Below, piece by piece: positions 1 through 7,074 of a DNA stretch of 33,284 bases (position 1 is its first letter; each line of letters begins with the position of its first letter). The notes beneath the pieces were generated by a model. The model saw nothing but the letters and a program-made list of their open reading frames with translations, was not told the origin of the DNA and ran no database searches. Position numbers and translations under genes: made by a program. Source of the DNA: Bacillus stratosphericus (lineage in GTDB: Bacteria; Bacillota; Bacilli; Bacillales; Bacillaceae); NCBI RefSeq assembly GCF_020524495.1, contig NZ_JAIVLB010000031.1:1-33284 (forward strand), written 5' to 3'.

Positions 1-78
1 TATTATTATAACAACATTCGTATTCAAACAAAACTAAACAACCAATCACCGATAAACTATCGGCAATTGGCTGTATAA
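1..78 (+). CDS. IS3-family transposase (OrfB), C-terminal end only
   Basis: The window opens inside an ORF whose last 25 residues are visible and which ends at TAA 76-78. The residues run YYNNIRIQTKLN, then SPINYR, then QLAV. The pattern YYNN-R-Q-KL followed by SP--YR is the usual C-terminal end of the DDE integrase domain in IS3-family (IS150-like) OrfB transposases, which catalyse cut-out and insertion of the element. The rest of the gene lies left of the window, so intactness cannot be judged. A candidate terminal inverted repeat follows about 15 bases later. Family assignment rests on a short stretch and is moderately sure. Confidence 0.65.
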   Translation, partial: YYYNNIRIQTKLNNQSPINYRQLAV

Positions 79-93
79 AGGTGTTTTGATCCC

Positions 94-121
94 TGTCTCA
101 AAAACGGGGGTCAGTCCCCAT
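94..121 (+). mobile_element. Probable right end of the IS3-family element
   Basis: Directly after the transposase stop lies a short stretch (tgtctcaaaaacgggggtca, then gtcccca) that could be the right terminal inverted repeat. IS3 elements normally end within a few tens of bases of the orfB stop. It also contains a GGGG-GTCA-GTCCCC mini-hairpin. The left end is outside the window, so the repeat pair and target duplication cannot be tested. The exact boundary is uncertain. Confidence 0.4.
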
Positions 122-144
122 GATAGGGTAGTTTTTTTATGAAA

Positions 145-434
145 TTAATCCTCCATCGGAACCCAGCCTTGCCTTGCTTCCATAACAGACCACCATCCCT
201 CTGGAATCAGGTATTTGTCTTTTTTCTCGTTTAATGACTGTTTCAATCTCGCTTTTCCGACCTTCTTTAATTTTCTTTGCCCATTCTGGATCAACAATTA
301 GCTCTCGTGCGACCGCAATCAGCGGGATTCCTCGATTGTACCCATTGATAGCATCTTCGGCTGTAGTGACGCATAGGCAAATAATCGAGTTTTTTTGTTT
401 TTAGAACATCAACTAACGTAAACGTCTCTGTCAT
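145..434 (-). pseudogene. Old Yellow Enzyme (NADH:flavin oxidoreductase) C-terminal fragment, frameshifted
   Basis: Read on the reverse strand, three pieces in different frames add up to the C-terminal part of an Old Yellow Enzyme-family flavoprotein resembling B. subtilis YqiG. The first piece reads TETFTLVDVLKTKKLDYL. After an internal deletion comes EDAINGYNRGIPLIAVARE followed by IVDPEWAKKIKEG. After a +1 shift comes IPEGWWSVMEARQGW and the stop at 145-147. Such enzymes are FMN-dependent ene-reductases with a TIM-barrel fold; the second piece corresponds to the barrel's phosphate-binding end. The N-terminal half and start are missing. The gene lies right beside the IS end, which may have started the decay. 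Confidence 0.75.
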
Positions 435-654
435 TGTTAAACCCTCAATCTACTGCTTGTATTTTGCTACACTTATACATTTCTAAATTGGAAAGTTAAC
501 CCCTTTATAAATTGTATTATTTAACAAATATGTCACAATTATAAAAATGTTATCTAAACCTTTTGAGACCGATTGAAAATGAAGTCTGGTTTAATGGATA
601 AGCCTTTTTAATAAAACATTTCCCGAATATTATAATTTATTCAATATTCATAAA
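435..654. other. No gene recognised
   Basis: A very A+T-rich stretch of about 220 bases between two reverse-strand gene remnants. I see no coding frame with family signatures, no RNA gene and no clear terminator. Confidence 0.5.
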
Positions 655-1000
655 AACCATAACGCTTCATAAACATCATACTCTCGATTTAAACTAGTAA
701 ATTCAATAGGGGCAGTTCCATTTGCGGCAACCAATTTTTTTTTACAGCCTGTTTTTCTAAGAAATTCCTAGTCGGGTTAGAACTTTCGTAGTCTTTCCAT
801 ATGTAAGCTGAATTCCCTGTATGACTAAGATTATTCAAATAACCGTTCTTTGCCATATAATCCACTGCTCCGTATATCCCTGCTATCGGAATGTTTTTAC
901 GAATCTATCATTAATCCAGGAATTACCACTAATCATAACTAGTAAATTAAAATTTGTCTTTTCTAATCCTATTATATAATCAACAAATGTTCCTTTCCGT
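655..1000 (-). pseudogene. Unrecognised broken gene remnant
   Basis: Reverse-strand reading shows protein-like stretches that hop between frames: KGTFVDYIIGLEKTNFNLLV and MISGNSWINDRFVKTF, then IAGIYGAVDYMAKNGYLNNL and SHTGNSAYIWKDYESSNPTR, then LVAANGTAPIEFTSLNREYD with VYEALW. At least two frameshifts separate them, so it cannot encode one protein now. I do not recognise the family. The right end abuts the yprB remnant at about position 1000, which suggests that this gene was joined to a truncated yprB by a deletion or insertion event. Confidence 0.45.
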
Positions 1001-1503
1001 TGTAGAAAAAGAAGAGCTGCACGTCTATCGAGAAGGAATCACTCTTGAATTTTTGACACAGGTGATCTATTTCCATTTTTAAAAAGACCAAAAAATGGCG
1101 CTAATTGAAGGTATTTTGACTCATAACGAATTAGACGCTTTAACAAATTAGTCTCTACATTCATCTGTCCAAAAAAATATTATCTAAGGATGCGGTGAAG
1201 GAAAATGATGAGAAATACGCACTTGCTAGATGGCACCTTGATCATCGTGATGTACAGGAAGCAACGAAGCATTTGCAAGAATTAACAGATGCTGAGTTTG
1301 AGCATGCGAATCAAGCGGCTTATGATTTATCCTTACAATTAACGATGACCAATGGGATGAAGCTGTACGTATATGGAAAGATCTATTTGAATCAAACGAT
1401 TTTTAAGTGACCGGGACATTGAAGCACTGGCAATGAAATTATTGCCTGGGAAAGCGCAAAAAATGACAACGTTCGGCTATCGTCTGAAAATAAAAATTGT
1501 TTA
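1001..1503 (+). pseudogene. yprB: YprB C-terminal remnant (RNase H-like nuclease with TPR tail)
   Basis: Plus-strand pieces in shifting frames match the C-terminal part of B. subtilis YprB, a predicted RNase H-fold exonuclease carrying a tetratricopeptide-like tail. The pieces are VVEKEELHVYREG, then ALIEGILTHNELDALTN (the HN--D motif typical of this nuclease fold), then ENDEKYALARWHLDHRDVQE with AYDLSLQL, then WDEAVRIWKDLFESNDF, then SDRDIEALAMKLLPGKAQKM and a stop at about 1503. Stops and frameshifts interrupt it at least three times and the N-terminal half is absent. In B. subtilis yprA-yprB lies immediately before cotD, and cotD follows here, so position supports the call. Confidence 0.7.
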
Positions 1504-1572
1504 GCACTTTTATTGTAGAAAAGTCACGAATCCTGTAAAATAACGTTAGATATTGAATGGGGAGCGTAAAGC

Positions 1573-1659
1573 ATGTATAAGGGTATTTTTTACTTGTTTT
1601 TTCTTGTTGTCATTTTGGTTGCTTTTGTGTTTTCAAACTATAAAGATGTTTTTCTTTAA
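1573..1659 (+). CDS. Small single-pass membrane peptide (28 aa), hypothetical
   Basis: ATG 1573 is preceded by a purine-rich site (GGGGAG at 1559-1564), and a 28-codon frame ends at TAA 1657-1659. After MYKGIF comes a continuous hydrophobic run rich in Leu, Val, Phe and Ile, and the peptide ends SNYKDVFL. That fits one transmembrane helix with a short polar tail, as in small membrane peptides common in Bacillus. I do not recognise a family. It sits between the yprB remnant and cotD, a plausible place for a sporulation peptide, but nothing here proves it is expressed. Confidence 0.4.
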   Translation: MYKGIFYLFFLVVILVAFVFSNYKDVFL

Positions 1660-1678
1660 AATAGGTTAATGCATTAGT

Positions 1679-1706
1679 ACATGTACACCTCTTAATTCAT
1701 ACATTG
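1679..1706 (+). promoter_or_regulatory. Candidate sigma-K promoter of cotD
   Basis: ACA at 1679-1681 and CATACATTG at 1698-1706 are separated by 16 bases. This approximates the mother-cell sigma-K consensus (AC at -35, CATANNNTA at -10), with one mismatch in the last TA. It lies about 35 bases upstream of cotD, which is sigma-K dependent in B. subtilis. Confidence 0.4.
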
Positions 1707-1741
1707 TTAATGTAAGAAAATCAAGGAGAGGGGAATACTAT

Positions 1742-1969
1742 ATGTACCATCACCATCATTGCAAGCCAAATGTTACACAGCCAATTGTTCATCCGACGAA
1801 TCATTGCTGTACACACAGTGAGTCAAAAACAATTGTGCCGCACATCCATCCGCAGCATGTAACAAATGTTCACCACCAAAACTTCCAACATGTTCACTAC
1901 TTCCCGCATACGTTTTCTCAGGTGGGTCAGGCAACACATCAACATTTTAACTGCGGTGGCCCTTGCTGA
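1742..1969 (+). CDS. cotD: Spore coat protein CotD
   Basis: A 75-residue protein starting at ATG 1742 behind a strong site (AAGGAGAGGGG). It is extremely rich in His and contains five Cys: [11 protein letters not shown] at the start, NHCCTH in the middle and CGGPC at the end. This is the typical make-up of CotD, an inner spore coat structural protein of Bacillus, whose usual length is about 75 residues. The order cotD - ypsA - gpsB - rnpB matches B. subtilis. A sigma-K-like promoter lies upstream, consistent with late mother-cell expression. His and Cys clusters suggest metal binding or cross-linking in the coat, which is inference. Confidence 0.9.
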   Translation: MYHHHHCKPNVTQPIVHPTNHCCTHSESKTIVPHIHPQHVTNVHHQNFQHVHYFPHTFSQVGQATHQHFNCGGPC

Positions 1970-2042
1970 AACAGATCTTGCAGAAACAGATAAAGTGAAA
2001 TGGGACTTTGATAAGTCCCTTTTTCTAAAAGCAGGTGAAAAA

Positions 2043-2539
2043 ATGAAAATAATTGCTGTCACAGGGTACAAGCCATTCGAGCTTGGGATATTCAAACAAG
2101 ACGAGCCTGCACTTCAATACATAAAAGCGGAGCTTCAGAAAAGGCTGACAGCACTCATTGAAGATGGGCTGGAACGGGTTCTCATATCAGGTCAGCTAGG
2201 TGCAGAAATGTGGACAGCAGAAGTGGTATTTGAGCTTCAAGAGGAGTATCCAGCGTTAAAGCTTGCTGTCATTACGCCATTTTATGAACAGGAAGAGCAG
2301 CTGATTTTGTAGAAAGTGTCACGCATAGACCGTATGAAAGTCCGGCACAATTTAAACAAAAAAACCGCTTTTTTATTGAAAAAACAGATGGTCTTCTCGT
2401 CTTATTTGATCCCGAGCATGAAGGCTCACCAAAGTATATGATCAAAGAAGCTGAAACCTATACCGATTACCCAATTATGTATATCACAATGGATGATTTA
2501 AGAGCAAAGGTTGAGGCAGAAGATCCGTTTTTTGACTAA
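2043..2539 (+). pseudogene. ypsA: YpsA (DUF1273, SLOG-superfamily) broken by deletion and frameshift
   Basis: From ATG 2043 the frame reads [17 protein letters not shown], then [16 protein letters not shown], then [13 protein letters not shown]. It then runs into TAG 2310-2312. Another frame takes over at about 2300 ([20 protein letters not shown], then GSPKYMIKEAETY) and ends at TAA 2537-2539. Compared with B. subtilis YpsA as I recall it, roughly 15 residues rich in Asn, Lys and Glu are missing at the junction, so a deletion that is not a multiple of three has occurred. YpsA is a Rossmann-like SLOG protein linked to cell division and FtsZ in Firmicutes. Its usual neighbour gpsB follows intact. 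The truncated N-terminal half (89 codons) could still be translated. Confidence 0.8.
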
Positions 2540-2614
2540 AAGCAAGAGAAAATTTGACAACGTCACGTATTTCTGAAAAAATATACTATGAATTCACGAT
2601 ATGAGGTGAAAAAA

Positions 2615-2920
2615 ATGCTTGCTGATAAAGTAAAGCTTTCTGCGAAAGAAATTTTAGAAAAAGAATTTAAAACAGGTGTCAGAGGGTATAAACAAGAAGA
2701 AGTCGATAAATTTTTAGATATGGTCATTAAAGACTATGAGACATTCCATCAAGAAATCGAAAAGCTTCAACAAGAAAACCTCCACTTGACGAAACAGCTT
2801 GAAGAAGCAGTTGAACAAGGGAAAAGACAGCCTGCACAGTCCAATACAACAAACTTTGATATTTTAAAGAGACTATCTAACCTTGAGAAGCACGTTTTCG
2901 GCAGCAAACTTTATGATTGA
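2615..2920 (+). CDS. gpsB: Cell division regulator GpsB
   Basis: The 101-residue product is close to B. subtilis GpsB. It is a DivIVA-like protein that shuttles between septum and side wall and docks the bifunctional penicillin-binding protein PBP1. The N-terminal DivIVA-like lipid/PBP-binding domain (about residues 1-65, with KVRL-type [14 protein letters not shown] and [14 protein letters not shown]) leads into a coiled coil rich in Gln and Glu. A C-terminal helical trimerisation segment follows ([20 protein letters not shown]). I chose ATG 2615 because GAGGTG lies just upstream and it matches the family's N-terminus MLADKVKLS; an in-frame ATG at 2588 would add nine unusual residues. Upstream ypsA is broken, so gpsB needs its own promoter; TTGACA and TATACT are present but about 22 bases apart. 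Confidence 0.95.
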   Translation: MLADKVKLSAKEILEKEFKTGVRGYKQEEVDKFLDMVIKDYETFHQEIEKLQQENLHLTKQLEEAVEQGKRQPAQSNTTNFDILKRLSNLEKHVFGSKLYD

Positions 2921-2936
2921 GTAATGTCGAAAAAAC

Positions 2937-2965
2937 TTGTGTCAAATGACATTGTCGTTTATAAT
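2937..2965 (+). promoter_or_regulatory. Sigma-A promoter of rnpB
   Basis: TTGTGT at 2937-2942 and a perfect TATAAT at 2960-2965 are separated by 17 bases. Transcription would begin about 7 bases downstream, at the expected 5' end of RNase P RNA (2973). Spacing and position are canonical. Confidence 0.8.
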
Positions 2966-2972
2966 AACGCTA

Positions 2973-3380
2973 GTTGATTAACGTTCGGGTAATCGCTGTA
3001 ATGCAGTTAGGCGTTACAGAGGAAAGTCCATGCTCGCACGGTGCTGAGATGCCCGTAGTGTTCGTGCCTGGCGAAAAAATAAGCCAGGGCAGCCAGGGAA
3101 AGGCTGACGGCAGGAAAAATGCCTACGTCCTTTTAGGATATGGCAAAGTATCCTTGAAAGTGCCACAGTGACGAAGTCTCACTAGAAATGGTGAGAGTGG
3201 AACGCGGTAAACCCCTCGAGCGAGAAACCCAAACTTGGTAGGGGAACTTTCTCAAAGGAACCAAACGGAGAGAAGGACAGAGAATTCTGTAGATAGATGA
3301 TTACCACCTGAGTACGAGGCATTTGCCGATTGCAGTACGATGGAACAAAACATGGCTTACAGAACGTTATATCCGTTATA
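2973..3380 (+). ncRNA. rnpB: RNase P RNA, Bacillus class B
   Basis: The catalytic RNA of RNase P, which removes 5' leaders from precursor tRNAs together with the RnpA protein. Highly conserved blocks are visible: aacgttcgggtaatcgctg at the 5' end, gaggaaagtccatgctcgca (the P4/CR-I region), gtgccacagtgacgaagtct, ggaacgcggtaaacccctcg, and near the 3' end gatggaacaaaacatggctt followed by acagaacgtta, which pairs back with the 5' end as helix P1. Length about 400 nt fits the class B type. It is flanked by a sigma-A promoter and a terminator and lies between gpsB and ypsC as in B. subtilis. The 3' end is estimated to within a few bases. Confidence 0.97.
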
Positions 3381-3397
3381 ATAAACATGATGAAAAC

Positions 3398-3433
3398 AAA
3401 GCTCTCCTATTTCAACATATGGAGAGCTTTTAT
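3398..3433 (+). terminator. Rho-independent terminator of rnpB
   Basis: AAAGCTCTCC (3398-3407) pairs with GGAGAGCTTT (3421-3430), and the right arm runs into a T-rich tail. It lies directly after the RNase P RNA end. Confidence 0.75.
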
Positions 3434-3473
3434 CTTGAATAAAGAAAAGGACGAGAAAACAGGTGATAAACAA

Positions 3474-4628
3474 ATGAAAACCTATACACTCATCGCGACA
3501 GCTCCAATGGGGATTGAAGCAATTGTTGCAAAAGAAGTAAGGGACCTTGGCTATGAGTGCACAGTAGATAACGGGAAAGTCATTTTCCGAGGGGATGACC
3601 TTGCGATTTGCCGTGCAAACCTGTGGTTGCGTACAGCAGACCGTATAAAGGTACAAGTTGCTGAATTTTCGGCAAAAACATTTGAAGAACTTTTTGAACG
3701 GACAAAAGCGATTGACTGGGCCGCTTACTTGCCTAAAAATAGTACGTTCCCTGTCATCGGTAAGTCTGTCAAATCACAGCTAGCGAGTGTGCCGGATTGT
3801 CAGCGCATCGTCAAAAAGGCGATCGCGCAAAAGCTCAGATCATCTTACAACATTCAGTCTGATTGGCTTGAAGAGACCGGACCGGAATATAAAATCGAGA
3901 TTGCGCTTTTAAAAGACAAAGCAGTGCTAACACTTGATACATCAGGTGTGGGACTTCATAAACGTGGGTATCGTGTGGACCAAGGAGAAGCACCCATTAA
4001 AGAAACCCTTGCTGCCGCACTCGTGTTATTAACGAACTGGACACCTGACCGCCCATTTGTTGATCCTTTTTGCGGATCAGGTACCATCGCCATTGAAGCA
4101 GCCCTGATAGGACAAAATATTGCCCCTGGATTTAACCGGGCATTTGATTCAGAATCATGGGCATTGATCGGTGAGGACGTATGGAACAAAGCGCGTCTTG
4201 AAGTGGAAGAAAAAGCGAACTATGATCAGCCACTCCACATTATTGCGAGTGATATCGATCATCGTATGGTAGAGATTGCAAAAATGAATGCAGAAGAAGC
4301 TGGACTAAGTGAACTGATTCAATTTAAGCAAATGCAAGTAAAAGACTTCCAAACAAAAGAAGAGTATGGTGTGATTGTCGGAAACCCGCCTTACGGAGAA
4401 CGGCTCAGCGATAAACCAGCTGTTGAAAAAATGTATCAAGCGATGGGTGAAGCATTCAAGAACCTAGACACTTGGTCAATTTACATGTTAACGTCACATG
4501 AAAAGTTCGAAGAGTGCTTCGGAAGAAAAGCAACGAAAAAGAGAAAACTGTTTAACGGGTTTATTAAAACAGACTATTATCAATATTGGGGAAAACGCCC
4601 GCCTAGAAAGCAAACAACTAAATCATAA
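3474..4628 (+). CDS. ypsC: THUMP-domain RNA methyltransferase YpsC (RlmL-like)
   Basis: A 384-residue class I methyltransferase of the YpsC/RlmL family. It transfers a methyl group from S-adenosylmethionine to RNA; by family the target is probably a guanine in 23S rRNA. An N-terminal ferredoxin-like plus THUMP RNA-binding region (about residues 1-155) precedes a Rossmann-fold catalytic domain. That domain has SAM motif I FVDPFCGSGTIAIEAAL, motif II around ASDID, and catalytic motif IV NPPYGERL. I set the start at ATG 3474 because AGGTGAT lies 7 bases upstream and the N-terminus MKTYTLIATAPMGIEA fits the family; a longer frame overlaps the rnpB RNA. A strong terminator follows. Confidence 0.9.
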   Translation: MKTYTLIATAPMGIEAIVAKEVRDLGYECTVDNGKVIFRGDDLAICRANLWLRTADRIKVQVAEFSAKTFEELFERTKAIDWAAYLPKNSTFPVIGKSVKSQLASVPDCQRIVKKAIAQKLRSSYNIQSDWLEETGPEYKIEIALLKDKAVLTLDTSGVGLHKRGYRVDQGEAPIKETLAAALVLLTNWTPDRPFVDPFCGSGTIAIEAALIGQNIAPGFNRAFDSESWALIGEDVWNKARLEVEEKANYDQPLHIIASDIDHRMVEIAKMNAEEAGLSELIQFKQMQVKDFQTKEEYGVIVGNPPYGERLSDKPAVEKMYQAMGEAFKNLDTWSIYMLTSHEKFEECFGRKATKKRKLFNGFIKTDYYQYWGKRPPRKQTTKS

Positions 4629-4635
4629 AAAATGG

Positions 4636-4664
4636 TCACACCTAAAGAAGGTGTGACTTTTTTA
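4636..4664 (+). terminator. Terminator after ypsC
   Basis: GTCACACC (4636-4643) and GGTGTGAC (4651-4658) form a perfect 8-bp stem with a short loop, followed by six T residues. Confidence 0.85.
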
Positions 4665-4732
4665 TCTAGAATGGTATAAAGCTTCACCCGACGGAATAAA
4701 CTGAACTTGATTTTAAAAAAAGAGGTGTCTTT

Positions 4733-4930
4733 ATGATTCATTATGATCAATTCCAGTTAATCCAAAAAGCATTGGCGTCAACTGTTCAGGAAATAGAAGG
4801 GCATGAAACTGGACAATCTGCTCAGCTTGCGGCAGCCATTCAGGACTTAGCACTGGCTCAGGCCTACATAGAGCGTGCAGAGCATGCATTTTTAATGAAG
4901 GAAAGCTATCATCATCGCCTGCATTTTTAA
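4733..4930 (+). CDS. Small conserved protein between ypsC and ypvA (YptA position)
   Basis: A 65-residue protein starting at ATG 4733 behind AAGAGGTG. It is mostly helical and acidic to neutral, with AQLAAAIQDLALAQAYIERA forming an amphipathic helix, and ends in a His-rich YHHRLHF. I do not recognise a named domain. In B. subtilis the small uncharacterised gene yptA occupies this place, so it may be the same gene, but that is positional inference. No transmembrane segment or signal peptide is visible, so a cytosolic or spore role is possible. The clear ribosome-binding site and location between two conserved genes support a real gene. Confidence 0.65.
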   Translation: MIHYDQFQLIQKALASTVQEIEGHETGQSAQLAAAIQDLALAQAYIERAEHAFLMKESYHHRLHF

Positions 4931-5005
4931 ATAAAGATTGTCTTTCCCCAGCATAAATGTTATTATTGAATGTCTGAATGATTCAAAAGTTGGGGGTTGT
5001 AGCAG

Positions 5006-6949
5006 GTGACAGCATCTCGTTTGCCTTTTTCATTATCAAAAGAACACAATTTTTACGAAGAACTGGGCAACTGGATTGGTGATGTATTTTATGACATTTT
5101 GCCAGAAAAGGGCTTTGATCTTCGAGATGAACAAATATACATGGCTTTTCAGTTAGAAAGAGCCTTTAAGGAAAAAAGTGTGATGTTTGCCGAAGCTGGG
5201 GTAGGTACAGGCAAAACAATCGTCTATCTATTATTTGCCGTCACGTATGCAAGATATAAAGGGAAACCAGCAATTATCGCATGTGCAGATGAAACGTTGA
5301 TTGAACAGCTAGTCAAACAAGAAGGTGATATCTATAAAATTGCCAATCACCTCGATATTCAAATAGATGCGAGATTAAGTAAATCGCATGATCACTATTT
5401 ATGTTTAAAAAAATTAGAAAAAACCGTGCAGCGTGAAGATGATGAGAAGTGGCTCGATATTTATGAATCGCTTCCTGCATTTGTTCATGAATCACATGGT
5501 ATGCAGACCTTTTATCCGTATGGTGATCGAAAAGAGTATCCAGAATTAACAAATGATGAATGGTCAAAAGTCGGCTATGACTCCTTTCAGGACTGCTTGA
5601 CATGTGACATGCGACACCGTTGCGGCCTGAATCTATCAAGAGATCATTACCGAAAAGCAACAGACTTGATCATCTGCTCTCATGACTTTTACATGGAGCA
5701 TGTGTGGACAAAAGAATCCCGCAAACGTGAGGGGCAGCTTCCACTGCTACCTGAACATAGCTCTGTCGTATTCGATGAAGGACATCTTCTTGAGTTTGCA
5801 GCACAAAAAGCTTTAACTTATCGAGTGAAGCAATCCACGCTCGAGACATTTTTAGAGCGTCTGTTACAAAACGACATTCGCGAAGAATTTGCAGAGCTTG
5901 TTGAAGATGCACTAACAACAAATGATGAATTCTTCTATCTCTTAAAAACACATGCCAAAGAGGTCAAAGGCTCACATCGACTTGAAATTGGATGCGTGAA
6001 TGAGGTCAAGCGTTCATCAAGTGAACTGTGTAACTTACTTGAAAAAATCGGAGAAGCACTCGTATTTGAATCCGAGATGTATACAATTGATCAATACGAA
6101 TTGTCTGTTGTGGAAGAATACATTGAACAAATGGCGTATTCTCTGTCGCTTTATCAAAAAAATGCCATTAGCTGGCTTGAAAAACAGGAATTAGATACGA
6201 CATTTGTTGTGATGCCGAAGACGGTTGCAGAGGTACTGGGCGAAAAAGTATTCTCGCAAAAAATTCCTTATATCTTCTCTTCTGCTACTTTGTCTGAAAA
6301 TCAATCCTTCGATTATTTAGCAGAAAGTCTTGGTATCAAAGACTACTTATCAATGAGTGTAGCCTCGCCGTATGATTATGACGAGCAAATGCAGATTTAT
6401 TTCCATGGGATACAGCAGCCATTCTTGCAGCCGGAAGAAAAAGGGCAGCAAGTGATCGCTCACCTGAAAGAAAATGGAGGACGATCTCTTATCCTATTCC
6501 CTTCATTTGATGAACTTCATTTATTTAGAAAGCAGCTTAATGCATCAGGTGAAGCACTGCCTTTCCAGGTGTATTTTGAGGGGGACGAAGAGGTTAGTAC
6601 CCTTGTTCAAAAGTTCCAGGCAGATGAGACGTCTGTCTTATGCTCCGTTCATTTGTGGGAAGGGTTGGATATTCCTGGTCAATCACTAACGAGTGTCATT
6701 ATTTGGGGACTCCCTTATCCGCCGCATGATCCTGTATTTGAGGCGAAACGGAATGAAGCAAAGGATGCACATGCTGAAGTGGACCTTCCATATATGTTGC
6801 TTCGATTAAGACAAGGCATTGGGAGACTGATTCGGACGAGCCAAGATGCCGGAAGCATTCATATATACTTTGATCGCAAGGAAGATGCAGAGCTTCAAAG
6901 TAAAGTGGAATCTGTTCTGCCAGTGAAGTCAGTGGTCCCTTCAAAATAG
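5006..6949 (+). CDS. ypvA: DinG/XPD-family ATP-dependent helicase YpvA
   Basis: A 647-residue superfamily 2 helicase of the DinG/XPD (Rad3-like) group, which unwinds DNA 5' to 3' and usually acts in repair. Walker A is AEAGVGTGKT (residues 63-71). Four cysteines at 133, 197, 200 and 206 (YLCLK, CLTC, RCGL) are spaced as in the 4Fe-4S cluster of this family. The DEAH-type box is DEGH at 257-260. Helicase domain 2 includes IFSSATLSE, SVHLWEGLDIPG, and LRLRQGIGRLIRT (motif VI). The start is GTG 5006, with TGGGGG nine bases upstream. It is a stand-alone gene ahead of a terminator and lacks the N-terminal exonuclease domain found in longer B. subtilis DinG. Confidence 0.92.
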   Translation: MTASRLPFSLSKEHNFYEELGNWIGDVFYDILPEKGFDLRDEQIYMAFQLERAFKEKSVMFAEAGVGTGKTIVYLLFAVTYARYKGKPAIIACADETLIEQLVKQEGDIYKIANHLDIQIDARLSKSHDHYLCLKKLEKTVQREDDEKWLDIYESLPAFVHESHGMQTFYPYGDRKEYPELTNDEWSKVGYDSFQDCLTCDMRHRCGLNLSRDHYRKATDLIICSHDFYMEHVWTKESRKREGQLPLLPEHSSVVFDEGHLLEFAAQKALTYRVKQSTLETFLERLLQNDIREEFAELVEDALTTNDEFFYLLKTHAKEVKGSHRLEIGCVNEVKRSSSELCNLLEKIGEALVFESEMYTIDQYELSVVEEYIEQMAYSLSLYQKNAISWLEKQELDTTFVVMPKTVAEVLGEKVFSQKIPYIFSSATLSENQSFDYLAESLGIKDYLSMSVASPYDYDEQMQIYFHGIQQPFLQPEEKGQQVIAHLKENGGRSLILFPSFDELHLFRKQLNASGEALPFQVYFEGDEEVSTLVQKFQADETSVLCSVHLWEGLDIPGQSLTSVIIWGLPYPPHDPVFEAKRNEAKDAHAEVDLPYMLLRLRQGIGRLIRTSQDAGSIHIYFDRKEDAELQSKVESVLPVKSVVPSK

Positions 6950-6962
6950 GAGGCCAGCTACG

Positions 6963-7001
6963 AAAAGAGGAGGATGCCAACTGTGCATCCTCCTCTTTTT
7001 C
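6963..7001 (+). terminator. Terminator after ypvA
   Basis: AAAAGAGGAGGATGC pairs with GCATCCTCCTCTTTTT around a 7-base loop: a 15-bp perfect stem with a T tail. It would work on either strand. Confidence 0.9.
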
Positions 7002-7074
7002 ATTGACAAAAGAACATTCATTGAAGTAGCCTTGAAACGTACATACATATTTTATTGATTGGGGGAACGAACGT

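Noticed and set aside
1823-2095. 90-codon reverse-strand frame over cotD and ypsA
   Set aside because: Shadow of the His-rich cotD coding sequence; no ribosome-binding site.
2556-2590. TTGACA and TATACT as a gpsB promoter
   Set aside because: The spacing is about 22 bases, too long for a normal sigma-A promoter, so it was not listed as a feature.
2974-3171. 65-codon open frame
   Set aside because: It lies wholly inside RNase P RNA, whose conserved structure explains the sequence.
3357-3656. 99-codon reverse-strand frame
   Set aside because: It is antisense to the rnpB end and ypsC, with no start site and no family features.
5313-5660. 115-codon reverse-strand frame
   Set aside because: Antisense to the helicase gene, which is complete and has all its motifs.
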